From NCBI GenBank assembly GCA_009767595.1, contig VSDK01027192.1, forward strand, positions 290,581 to 354,580: a stretch of 64,000 nucleotides of DNA, written 5' to 3'. Shown here one piece after another: positions 48,621 through 59,160 of the stretch. The notes beneath the pieces were generated by a model. The model was not told the DNA's origin and did no database searches. It saw only the letters and a program-made list of their open reading frames with translations. The stretch is from Symbiodinium kawagutii (taxonomy: Eukaryota > Sar > Dinophyceae > Suessiales > Symbiodiniaceae). A program made the translations under genes and the position numbers. The stretch's first letter is position 1; each line of letters begins with the position of its first letter.

Positions 48621-49520
48621 CCATCCTAGAAATGGATGGCCCAGATTGGTGGGCTTGTATTGCCCAAGTTGGGGAGATACCGTCAAGGGGCGAACCAACC
48701 TATTTCACACACAGGCCAGACGGTCAGTTTCACCGAAGTTACTACCTACTGGTGAGGCCAGGGTGCGAATCTGGTTGGTTCAGCGCCTTGTCGAGGTATC
48801 TCAACCCTTGTTGTAGTCATGCCGCAGCTTTTGGGTGACTCTTGCTCTGTGGGGCGATGGCAACCTCGTGTAGAAAGATGCCTTGGCCCTGATGATGTCG
48901 ACCAAAGCAGGCTGGGGATGCTTGCCTATAGCCAAAGCTTGGTACGAAAGGAAGACCAGAGCTTATCGTCATCAATGGTACCCGGGGACTGAGAAATTAG
49001 CTGGTTTAGCACTTTGTTAGCTTCAGATTATGCCCACCAGATGCACTAGCCAGGAGAAGGAGCGGTAACTACAGATCACCTAAGTAGGTGAACTGCGGAA
49101 ACACGCTAAGGAAGGGCAAGTGGCAAATAAAGCTCACCCTCAATGACTTCCTCCAAGACTTGCCCTAAATGCTGGAAGCTTCACCGCTTCCACTAAAGGA
49201 CTGGAAAAGCCAGAAAGGAAGAAGATGAAGAGCTCTTCGTCTCTCCCCGAAGGTACATAGAACCGGAGCTCTTACCCACGTCCTTTCAATGGCTTTGCCA
49301 AGCGCAGAACAACGAGTTGCCGTGCGCACCGAGTTATCCGGAAGTTGGAGCTGCGACGATTTGTTATGGAAAAAGCCGTCTCCAATGCTAAGTTAACTTA
49401 ACCACTGTGCGGTTATTGCTTCTCCACCTCGTCTAAACAAGACCACCCACGTGGGGCAGCAGGCGCAGGCAGCCTTTTATCCTTTTTGACGCCGCTCTGA
49501 ATGCACTCGGCGTCCTCTCA
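48621..49520 (+). other. hairpin-rich non-coding block
   Basis: No long frame is present. Successive short perfect inverted repeats occur: AGGGCAAGT 49113-49121 with ACTTGCCCT 49158-49166, and TGGAAGC 49173-49179 with GCTTCCA 49186-49192. AGAGCTCT lies at about 49231-49238. The motif AGTAGGTGAACT at 49083-49094 recurs at 52273-52284. It could be a structured leader of a non-LTR element or an unknown RNA. It has weak echoes of rRNA words but is not an rRNA gene. Confidence 0.35.
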
Positions 49521-49550
49521 GTAGGTCACACTGACCAAAAGGTATACTGT

Positions 49551-49874
49551 ATGGATAAAGCGAAGACAAGACAGCTGAAAATTGCCAGGGACATCTCTGG
49601 TAAACTGGCGTTGGATGTGGGAAGTGAGCTGAAAAAGCTTATAGCAGCTAATGTTTTGAAGCTTTGCCCACTGAGAATTAAAGAACAGCACCGATTCGCC
49701 ATGCGCGCCCGAGCCCGTAGGGCTAAGGTAAACGGCTTTCGGAAACGGCTGCGAAGAAGAGGGGAATTGAGGAAGCGAAAGAAGAGAAAGGAATTGAAGA
49801 GAAAGAGGAGTACACAGGGCAAAGGAAAAAGACAGGAGTTGCAGGCGGGGAATACAGGAAAGGTTGCATGCTGA
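49551..49874 (+). CDS. small basic hypothetical protein
   Basis: ATG at 49551 and stop at 49872-49874, 107 codons. It is rich in Arg and Lys, especially in the second half (RKRLRRRGELRKRKKRKELK). It could be a nucleic-acid-binding retroelement product such as an ORF1-like protein, or chance. No motif decides. Confidence 0.25.
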   Translation: MDKAKTRQLKIARDISGKLALDVGSELKKLIAANVLKLCPLRIKEQHRFAMRARARRAKVNGFRKRLRRRGELRKRKKRKELKRKRSTQGKGKRQELQAGNTGKVAC

Positions 49875-51473
49875 CCCTCAAGTTGGAATCAGACACATCT
49901 CTTGAGCGGCCACCACTTCGTCTCTGTCGCTTATGAACTTCCTGACATTATCCGGTATTGCATATTCTCCAGCTCGGTATCAAACAAAATTTTACCTCCG
50001 ACCAAAATTTCTCGGAACGGTGAACAGGTATACTGGCAGCTGTGTGTTCATATTCTTTGCTAACAAGGAAAGAGATGACATACTGAGGCTTTGCAACAGG
50101 AAAGGACCGTCAAGTTTGCCCCCTTCAAACTTATGGCTTTGAGCCTTTGCTTTGCAAAGTCCGAATATCAAACGTGCCCTACTCACGCCGATATCCTGCA
50201 ATTTCACACGCCTAGCCTGCACACCTCAAGCTGGCTGGAAGTGCAAAGTATGTTGGTTTGAGACCTTGAAGTTTACGCAGCAGCAACCACTGCAAGAAAA
50301 TATAAAATGAAAGCACATAGCAGCAGCAGAGTCAGCTACCTGGTCCGCGAGATTTCAATACGGGGCAAATATGTCTCAGGCGCTCATCCTGCGAACCGGG
50401 ACTGCACAGTAAGGAAAGAACTTACATCGGGCGGCTCACTAGCTGGCAACAAAAATATCCTTACACCAAAGCCGAGCCCGTTATGGACAGTTAGGCATAT
50501 GCGAGAAAGGAGGGTGAAAACACAACAACTGCTAAGAGTCACAAATGACTCCATTGTCAACTGACGAAATCGTGGGATGGTGGATAGATAAATAAAGCAG
50601 TTAGCAGCCAGGGTGAATTGGCTAAGGAAGACTCAGCGCCAACACTACTGACGCAAAAAGGCATAAGCTTGCCCTCCTTCAAGCTACTTATCGTTGGCCA
50701 TCACTTAGAAACATAACATCAGCCGCGCACCTCAACACGTTGATGCTTTGCAGTGCAGCCACGCTCTCTGCCCTGAAGCTGGCCCTTTTATAGCACGAGC
50801 CTTTATGTTTAGTCAGCCAAAGATTTACAAAACCAGCAACTAACAGCAACAGACACCATCCCACATCCATCATCCTAGGGGAAAGCCACCTGTTGTGTTC
50901 AAAGCTCCCCCCAATCGGGGTCGGATGCCGCCACGCAGTCTGAACAGAGCTCTAACAGGCGAGCACCCGCTCTTTGAAGATTCGAGCTTCATGATTTTTT
51001 TCAATGCCCGTTTTTGATTTTCCTCTTTTGCTCTCTGCTTCTTTTGTCTCCCTCTTGTGGAAAGGGCGTCGCGCCAACTTAGCTTTGCTACGAACACGGT
51101 ATGACTCGAAATAATACACATACATGTACAATTCTCAATCATCTCTACACTCTCACTGGGTTCGCCTGGTAGAACAAAGAAACCAACGATGGTCATCACG
51201 ATAGTCACAAAGGCCGAGCGACAGAAAATAAGAGCAATGTCGATCAAAGCCAATTGAGCAGCCAAAGAGAGTTGAGGGGCGACAGGTCGGATGCAGTGAA
51301 TGAAATTTGGAAAAAAAGTGAAGGAAGGTGTACGGGGGTACCCCAAGTGGGGAACCCCCAGACACACAGAAAGGAGAAGAGGCGCAATTCGGCCGAAGTC
51401 AAACGCGCAATTTACATAAACCGGCCTCTCTTGATTCGCCGTTGGTTGTAGCGTCGAATGCTCGACGGATGCT

Positions 51474-51515
51474 GTGAGCATGGGAACGTGGAATATCGAA
51501 AGCCCAAAATTGCTG
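51474..51515 (+). pseudogene. possible truncated LINE endonuclease start
   Basis: ATG followed by MGTWNIES resembles the N-terminus of APE-type endonucleases of non-LTR retrotransposons (GTWN(I/V)). After about 12 codons the frame runs into the inverted repeat arm at 51508, so the rest is missing. The match is very short. Confidence 0.25.
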
Positions 51516-51601
51516 CAAGAAGCTTACGATCATCCGTGTCTTGTTACTTGCCATTCATTATCACCGTGTATCATGCAACAAGCAACATGTGTTTGCGCAT
51601 C
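51508..51601 (-). repeat. inverted repeat arm 2 (94 bp)
   Basis: Reverse complement partner of 47733-47826. The two arms enclose about 3.7 kb. Confidence 0.9.
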
Positions 51602-52388
51602 TATCCTTAAGAAAACGCCTGTCTTAAAGCCTCCCAACCTGGAACCGCGCAAAGTGCCATCAAACAGGTTCGAAACATGGAATTTGACGCAGGGAGCCCA
51701 ACAAGAATATTCAATCCAAACTCGCGCCAAAAAATGTTGAAAAACAGAGCACAAAAAGATTGAAAGTCGACGAGAAGACGCTGGGGAACCCCCATAGCAT
51801 TACGAATTGTCAATCTAAACCTCCGCCAAGAAAAATGTTAAATCCTAATGAAGCAGAGCACAAGAAGACTGAAAGTCGACGAGGGGACTCTTCGGAACCC
51901 CCATAGAATCATGCGAAGAAAAATGATAATTTTATTGAAATTCCAATGAAACTGAGGACACAAAAACTGAAAGTGGACAAGAGGACCTTTTTTTTTTCCA
52001 GGAAGTGCCTGTTGCACACACGATGCAGGTCACTACTAGTCCGGAAAGCTGCAAAGACTGCACATGATTTCACATGAGCTTCAATTAAAGCAAGATGACC
52101 AATGGGGGAAAACGACAAACCAAACCAAACCAACCAGCACAACCCAAGACCAAGCAAACAAACCAAAACAACCCCCAAAGAAACAAACCAGCCCCATCGA
52201 AAATGGTCATCAAGCTAGCTGAACTAAATATGCACAGGGTGAAACAGAAGACACTCCGCACTCACTCATCTCAGTAGGTGAACTACAGGGCATCGCTTGT
52301 CCGTCTCACAGCTTGAAGTCGAAAGAGTTCAACGACTCCAACCGAGAGTCATCCCATGAAGCAAGCCACTAGAGAAATTGCCAGCTCT

Positions 52389-52861
52389 NNNNNNNNNNNN
52401 NNNNNNNNNNNNNNNNNNNNNNNNNNNNNNNNNNNNNNNNNNNNNNNNNNNNNNNNNNNNNNNNNNNNNNNNNNNNNNNNNNNNNNNNNNNNNNNNNNNN
52501 NNNNNNNNNNNNNNNNNNNNNNNNNNNNNNNNNNNNNNNNNNNNNNNNNNNNNNNNNNNNNNNNNNNNNNNNNNNNNNNNNNNNNNNNNNNNNNNNNNNN
52601 NNNNNNNNNNNNNNNNNNNNNNNNNNNNNNNNNNNNNNNNNNNNNNNNNNNNNNNNNNNNNNNNNNNNNNNNNNNNNNNNNNNNNNNNNNNNNNNNNNNN
52701 NNNNNNNNNNNNNNNNNNNNNNNNNNNNNNNNNNNNNNNNNNNNNNNNNNNNNNNNNNNNNNNNNNNNNNNNNNNNNNNNNNNNNNNNNNNNNNNNNNNN
52801 NNNNNNNNNNNNNNNNNNNNNNNNNNNNNNNNNNNNNNNNNNNNNNNNNNNNNNNNNNNNN
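52389..52861. other. assembly gap
   Basis: 473 N. Frames reported across it are meaningless. Confidence 0.99.
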
Positions 52862-53159
52862 ACCTCTGTAGGCAAATATCTTTTGACCATTGCTTGAGCA
52901 GCTGAGAGCGGAGACGAGAACTCTCACCGGCAAGTACAATTCACCACTAGTCACTTTCAGCAGCTTCACCACTTCCCTACGGCAACACCAGAGGTGTGGC
53001 CAGCCAGTACTAAGTATCACCCACCAGCGAGTCACCACCAGAAGTAAATTAACGAACACAATTGCGCTTTCATCCAGAGGCGCCATCACATAAGACGAGC
53101 CATGGCATCAGCCGCGCGTGCAGGGATACTTCTGTAAGCAAACCTGCTGCCCACCCCGC

Positions 53160-53220
53160 CCCGGGATAGCCATTTAGGCCAGGTGAAATGGCTGCGGTGG
53201 TCTGCCCTAAGGCAGATCAA
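53160..53220 (+). other. two adjacent hairpins
   Basis: AGCCATTT 53168-53175 pairs with AAATGGCT 53186-53193. TCTGCC 53201-53206 pairs with GGCAGA 53211-53216 with a CTAA loop. They lie just after a GC-rich non-coding stretch and resemble the structured block at 49.1 kb in style. Confidence 0.5.
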
Positions 53221-53361
53221 TCCATGCTCGATCTAGCACTACTGGAGGCAGCAGAAGATCGGCCACTCGCTTGCTGACCCCGTGGTTGCCAAGGCCCCGG
53301 GCAACACTCCTGCTTGGCCATGTATGGGTTGTTCTTCAGGTCACCAATCCTATACCAAGAA

Positions 53362-54006
53362 TCATAGACGGCATTTCTGCTCTTCTGGGAGATGGTTGGA
53401 AACCAGTCCCGGTGAAAAAACGTTGTTGCTAGTCCCCATGGGCGTCCAACTTAGCATATCAAAGGCTTGTAGTACCGGCCTCGGCTCAGCCATCACACCA
53501 TCTGGAAAACAACGGGTCCTCAAACAACTCCCACTCCTTGAACTGTTGCACGAAGCTAATGGAGCGGATTTCTGCGAACAGTGAAGCAATGCACTTGGTA
53601 GTCGGAAGGAGGCTATCACTCAAACCAGCAATGACATCTTCCTTCTGCAGGACCGCTCTGGGGTCGCTAAGGCGCCTTTCTAGTGAACTCCTAACCATTG
53701 TCTGCTTATGCAAGGTAGAGGCACTGGGTGTCTTAAGCACCATGCGAGCCATGGGCCAATCAGGAGGCAATGATCTCAGAGAAGCAGCGGTGGGGATGGC
53801 TTTCGCTGCCGCTTCAGTGAATTCCTTTTGCTGGACCATAATTGTAGGAGGAAGGGCTCGGATTTCCGAGCGGTCCGCGTATCAGGAGTGAAGGAATTAA
53901 GAAGCATCACGACTTGCTTTACCACAAGCTCTCGACAAGCACCCGCGCAATTATGCTGCCAAAGCATCACCACACGGTCACCAGCACCGCAAAAACGCAA
54001 GCTCAA
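53362..54006 (-). pseudogene. broken unknown coding sequence
   Basis: Three overlapping minus frames read as one protein with two frameshifts: 54006-53776 (VVMLWQHNCAGACREL), 53839-53486 (LRSLPPDWPMARMVLK, QQFKEWELFEDPLFSRW) and 53619-53362 (MAEPRPVLQAFDMLSW). Amino-acid composition is natural, but I recognise no family. It may be a decayed retroelement protein, given its surroundings. Confidence 0.35.
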
Positions 54007-55208
54007 TCAAATCACTAGCACAAAAGATTGCCAGCAAAGAAACATCACCAGCACAAATCGCCAGCGCAGTCACCAGCCCAACGCGCTTACCAGCGCACCA
54101 AAACCACCAACAACAACGAATCACTTGCACCACCTGAAGAGAACATGACCAACGCCGCTAACACTCCCCTAAAGAAAAATCAAAAGACTTATCAAAAGAC
54201 CTCAACTTCCCACAGAGGGTCAAATGACAAGAAGGCCAACATGCACATTTCGTGATGGTAACGCACGCTTGCTTGTCAAGTCACATTGATTTTTCGTTTT
54301 CGTCCCTACCTTCCCATCTCTTGGTCAAAGAATTTTTTGGGGCAAGCTCCCTTGAGTAAATGTGTTTCACGTCAAGGACTATAAGACCAGTGGAAACCAG
54401 TGGAGTCGTTGGCATCAATTTTCATTTGGTTTTTCGGCCGATATGGGTTAATCCAAGTACCAAATGAAGATGATGAAGGACATGTTGAAAAGCAAGATAG
54501 TTGTTGTTGATGATGATGATGACAATGATGTTGTTGATGATGATGATGCTGATGATGCTAATGCACTCTCATTGATTGGAATCTTCGAGTCTTTTGAAGT
54601 GTTGTTTCGTGATCCGTGCCAGTGCATAAAGCGGCCCTCTCGCAGAAAAAAAATGTCCTTAGAAAAAAAGAAAGACTTGACAAGACGTTTCACCTTGCTG
54701 TATGGTGCTTCCTCGGCAATGATTCATGTGCCTGGTGCATTGGCTTTCTTTGCGGGCTGAAATCAACACTGGGCGAAGATCTTTTATCTTTAGTTGGATG
54801 GAAACCTTCACGACTTTGGATCACAGCACTTTTCATGGATTGGAATCCCTGAACGCTTCGTAGTTGTTCCTTGTGACCTTCACTTTACAGAAAATGAAAA
54901 CTAAGAGCTTTCAAGAAGTTTGCACCGCCCGCAATTGGAAATAAAGATTTTGCATTGTTTGCACCAAATGTTAAAAAATGCTATGCGCGCAATGGATTGC
55001 AGTTGACTGGAGATGCATGCTGCAATTGATTTGTGATGCAAGTATCTTAGTTCGTTGATTGGAAGTGTAGTGGAGATGTCCCTGATTTGTCATTGATTGG
55101 AGGTGTGATTGATTGGAAATGTAATTGCTTAGTGATGTAGTTGTTTGGGGATGTAATGGGTTTCAAATCTTCCCAACACGGAACTTCCGCACTTCGTAGG
55201 GAATTCTT
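54007..55208. other. no gene recognised; GAT microsatellite
   Basis: A GAT/GTT triplet run lies at 54500-54560. The remainder has short frames only. Confidence 0.6.
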
Positions 55209-55340
55209 TGATTATCATCATCATCATCATCATCAACATCATCAACATCATCATCATCATCATAATCATCACCAGCATAATCATCATCATCGTCGTCATC
55301 ATCATCATCATTGTCATCACCATCATCATCGTCATCATTG

Positions 55341-55378
<38 letters not shown>

Positions 55379-55413
55379 GTCATTATCATCCTCCTCCTCC
55401 TCCTCCTCAGCAT
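55209..55413. repeat. ATC trinucleotide microsatellite (about 205 bp)
   Basis: Long ATC/CAT run with interruptions, ending in (CTC)n. Poly-Asp, poly-Met and poly-His frames here are artefacts of the repeat. Confidence 0.97.
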
Positions 55414-55687
55414 CATCATTAACTAGCCTACCGTAAGACTGTGCCTCTTGTCGCACGAAAGGGTCACTATGAGTCCAGATAGGCTGCGTAAAAGAACTTA
55501 GCAACTTTACTATTTCATCATGAATAAGATGACCAAGATCCACCAAACCAAGAAACAACAAAGAACACAAACGCCAACCAAATAACAAACAAACAAGCAA
55601 CCCAAACAAATACGAACAAAACCACCACCAAGAGTCATCTTACTCATCGAGGATGACGGCGAAAAGGAAGGATACAGTGCGCGCAAA

Positions 55688-56281
55688 TGAAAAAGTGATG
55701 TTAACTTTTCCTGTCCGGGTTTGGTTCCTGACTACAGGTCCCTGAATGTTCGTCTAAACTGTGAAAGTTAGGAGACCTGTTTGTGCAGGATAGAGTATGT
55801 TTTCATAACACTTTGAAATTTGACTGAGTAAGGATCGGTGCAGGTACCTCTTTGGGTCCCTGTCTTGTCTTGCCTTGCTCTCTTTTGGTCTTTGTGTGTT
55901 TCAGGTGGCCCACTGACCCAAACTTGCCAGTTTGTGTCAGGACTCACCATAGTGTATCATAGGTAGTAGTAGTAGTTAGCCCATCTGGTAGGACTGTATA
56001 GGACCTAGGAAGCCTTGGAAGCCGCTAGAGGCAGTAGGTGTAGTATGTTGGTAGTTGTGACTTGTTTTGAGTGTAGTGTCTTTTTAATTTTGAAGCTTGA
56101 GTTGTCTTTTTGACTTTTGAACTTGACTTGAACTTGCTTTGAGAAGAAGTTGAACTCTAAGAAAGAGTTTGGAAGGCTGGAGTCGTTTGAAGATCTTTTT
56201 AAGGAAGATTGAATTGAGACGTTGCTGAACCGGCTCAAGACCCGAGTGAAAAAGAGCTGCTGCGCCGCTCTGCGTTTTTCA
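55688..56281 (+). repeat. probable 5' LTR of copia element
   Basis: The stretch starts TGAAAAA and ends TTTTTCA, a 7 bp terminal inverted repeat with the TG...CA ends expected of an LTR. It stops two bases before a primer-binding-site match. The length of 594 bp is reasonable. No second copy is found after the polymerase genes, so this rests on end structure and position only. Confidence 0.5.
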
Positions 56282-56283
56282 TA

Positions 56284-56296
56284 TGGTAGCAGAGCC
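56284..56296 (+). promoter_or_regulatory. primer binding site (initiator tRNA-Met-like)
   Basis: TGGTAGCAGAGCC is complementary to the 3' end of an initiator-type tRNA-Met acceptor stem plus CCA, close to the TGGTATCAGAGC site of plant copia elements. It lies two bases after the LTR end and would prime minus-strand DNA synthesis. Confidence 0.7.
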
Positions 56297-56419
56297 CCTG
56301 AGATCCTAAGAGGTGAGGGGCAAACGCTTAAGAGAGATCTGTGTGACTCTGAGTAAGAAGAAAGACGTTAGAGAAAGAGTTAAACAGTTTGTGAAGAGAA
56401 AGAGAAGCCGTGGCTACTG

Positions 56420-57240
56420 ATGGAAGTGGTCCTAGCAATGGAAGTGCACCAGAAAGTGTTCCTGGAGATGGTACTGGAGCGGTTCCCATGTCACCACAGA
56501 GAGATGATGGCAGTGGAGTGGCAGGAAACACTGCCCGCAACTGCAAAACCAGTGCCGAGAGGACCTATGCCAGCTATGCCTGCAGGAAGTGCAGGAGCAG
56601 CAGCTGGACCCCCTTCGATGCCACCTGGAATCCAAGCAGACCTTCTTCAGAGAAACGATCCCTGGGCAAACTTCGGAAATCTATCACAGTCCAACTTGAG
56701 TTCGGTCGCGTTCTTTCCCATGACACTTAGAGCTTGTGCTGGCATCCTTCCTGGAAGTAGCAGTGGCTTTGTGATTCCACCAGGTATTGGTAGTGGAAAT
56801 AGTCCCGATCTAGGAGGAGTGCCTCCACGACATCCTGCAGCAAACCTTTCGACGATTCCTTCAGCTACTGGTGGTTTTACTTATGGTATGCCGCCAGGAT
56901 TTCTGGATGGAAGTGGAGTTGGAACTTCTGGTCAGCCTGGAACTTCGTCAGTTGGAGGTGGTCCCAATCCAACCGGTGCTGGACATCAAGATCCATTGAT
57001 GGCCATCATGGCGCAGATGATGTAGCAACAGATGGTGTTGACTCAAGGGCTGATGCAGCTCATCCAGAACCAGAACCAGTCTGGAAGTCAAGGAAGTCAG
57101 CAGCCAGCTCAACAAGTTCCTGTGCAGCCTCTAGGTGCTGTGCCTGGTGGTGGAACCGAGAAGCTATCGATGGACACCAAGTGGATTCCGGCAATGCCCA
57201 TGCCGGAGTGGAAGCAGTGGACCGCCCGGCCAAGGAAGTC
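56420..57240 (+). pseudogene. copia Gag, N-terminal part
   Basis: ATG at 56420 opens a Gly/Pro/Met-rich frame (PPSMPPGIQADLL, GMPPGFLDGSG). It stops at TAG 57023-57025 and continues in the same frame with MVLTQGLMQLIQNQNQ and KWIPAMPMPEWKQWTARP, then shifts to the next frame near 57240. The Trp-rich end leads directly into the Gag core. The stop could be read through in life but more likely marks decay. Confidence 0.7.
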
Positions 57241-59160
57241 AGTGGATTTCGACTTTGGCTTGACAAGTTTATCAGCTGCCTCAGCCTTCTTCACGATCAA
57301 TATGGTTGTGAAGCGCAGGAGGCCCTCAAGTTTACAGTTGAGGTACGCCCTCAGGGCGCTGATCAGCAGCTGCGATCCCGAAGGCTGTTCCACTTGTTGC
57401 AGCAGAGCTTTGCTGGCTGCGGTAAGGTCGAGAACCTTATCAGAAGCCAAATTGTATCCCAAGGGGTACATGCCTCCAACGGATTTGAGCTTCTGCGCTT
57501 GTTGAGAAGGGAGTTCGCTATCTTCACCAGAGGTGAAGCTTCGCATCATCGCGAGATGGTGATGAGATTCACTGTATCCAAAAACACAGTGGACACAGTG
57601 ATGGAAAGCCTTCGCGAAGTGCAAATGCAGGTGGAGCATTTCCACGTGGTGCTTGATGCCTCATTTGCGGCAGCAACACTTCAGGACTTGCGCCTCTCGG
57701 AGGGCGACCAGTTTTTGGTGTACTTCAGAAACCTCCCGGACCGTGTCAGAGAGCACATCCAAATGGTGGTCGGGGTGACCGCGGTTTCCCAGTTGTGGGT
57801 AGCGTCCCACGAGTACTACGTCAGATCGCGCGTAGCCGCGACTGATGACAAGTTGCGAGCAGTATTTGATCGCTGCAAGCACTGTGGGAAATCTGGGCAT
57901 ACCGAAGACCAGTGCTGGGCCAAGTACCCAGACAAGAAGCCATCGAAACCTTCGAAGCCTTCAGGAGACAAGAATGCCGATCCGAAAGCCAAAGCCAAGG
58001 GCAAAGGAAAAGATGCCAAGGGCAAGGGCAAAGCAAAAGGAAAAGGAAAAGGCAAGTCCAAGGGCAAAGGAAAGGGTGGCAAGTTCCGAGGAGTAGAGGA
58101 TGAGGAATGGCCAGAGGAAGACTGGACTGAAGATGATTGGTGGTACTGGTATCTAGGAGATGAATCTGCAGATGGTGCTGGTGCAGAAGCCGAGGCTGAG
58201 AAAGAGCCTGAGCAGGAAGAGCAGGAAGTGACGATGATGATCCGAGATGCTGATGCTGATGCTGATGCTGATGCGCTGCCACAGGGAGAAGCTGTACTGA
58301 ACGCGACTGAGGTAGGCCTTAGATCCTTGAACCGTGTGGCAAACCCCAAAGCCATGTGGTTGGTAGATTCAGGTGCAACCTGTCATATTGTGGCAAAGCG
58401 CTGGGTCAGGCAATACGAAGTGTCATACAAGTATCCCGGACCTCCGCCGATCCTGAAAGGCGCTGGCAATCATGCATTGCCAACTCAGTCTATGGTAGAC
58501 CTTAGGTTCCACGTAGGAAAGACTGAAGTGACCATGAAGAAGGTAGTGGTAGCTGACATTGATGTGAACGTTTTGTCCACCTACTCTCTCAAAGAGATGG
58601 GTTGGAAAACTGTCTTGTCAGGTGTCGAGGAGTCAGGTCTGTACTGTGGAAAGGTTCGATTTCCTTTGGAGGTCTGTGACAGGGCATGGTGGCTTGAGGT
58701 GATTCCGAAAGGTGTTGGAGGACCCAAGGCAGGTAAACCTGGGAAGAAGGGTTCCAAGCCGGTACCTATGGAAGTCAACACTGTTGGTGTTTTGAGAGAG
58801 AGCACTGTGACCACCAACAGCGCAGACTCAGCATCGAAAGTTGCAAAACAGACTGAATTTCGAGCCGTTGACATTTCTTTGAAACCCACTGTGAAAGCTG
58901 AGGAACTTGTTGCTAAGGCATCTAAGGATTCAGCTAAGGTTGATTCAGCTGTGACGTCTGGACCTCAGAAGCAGAAGCCTAGGAGTAGGAAGCCAGGTAG
59001 TGAAGTGAAAGTCACTCAGCCTGATTTGCAATCCCTCTCGTATGTGTGTAGGATGATTTCCTTTGGAAGTAGGTATTGCTTTGAGAGTCAGAGTTCAGAG
59101 TCATTGCATTCTCATGCCGTGTTTTATGAAGAGCCCAATGCCGAAGATGTGAACCAATTC
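57240..59160 (+). pseudogene. copia Gag core, zinc knuckle and protease
   Basis: This frame begins GFRLWLDKFISCLSLL. The Gag core extends to about 57860. A CX2CX4HX4C knuckle (CKHCGKSGHTEDQC) lies at 57874-57915, followed by a long Lys/Gly tract and an acidic Trp-rich stretch. A short (GATGCT)n run encodes Ala-Asp repeats at 58240-58272. The protease signature WLVDSGATCHIV has its active-site Asp-Ser-Gly at 58366-58374. A Lys/Pro-rich linker follows. The frame is then lost near 59160. Confidence 0.85.

Larger units (their letters stand above)
49875..52388. other. repeat-derived sequence, no intact gene
   Basis: Short frames only. A minus-strand frame of 203 codons (51481-50870) is probably fortuitous. 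The plus strand at 51474 may be the start of a LINE endonuclease (see separate entry). Confidence 0.4.

Noticed and set aside
48880-49110. Words resembling rRNA (GGTACGAAAGGA like the sarcin-ricin loop; GTAGGTGAACTGCGGAA like the SSU 3' end)
   Set aside because: Neighbouring sequence does not continue the rRNA match, and the two words come from different subunits. Probably coincidence or a repeat.
50870-51080. LFRLRGG resembling the ubiquitin C-terminus
   Set aside because: The preceding residues do not match ubiquitin, so the motif is too short to mean anything.
52349-53089. Open frames spanning 473 N
   Set aside because: The gap carries no sequence, so these frames have no meaning.
55129-55609. 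Frames encoding poly-Met, poly-His, poly-Ile and poly-Asp
   Set aside because: Artefacts of the ATC trinucleotide run on both strands.
56225-56245. GGCTCAAG as a relic of the dinoflagellate spliced leader
   Set aside because: Only the last eight bases match, and the diagnostic CCGTAGCCATTTT part is absent. No full spliced-leader match was seen on either strand in the window.
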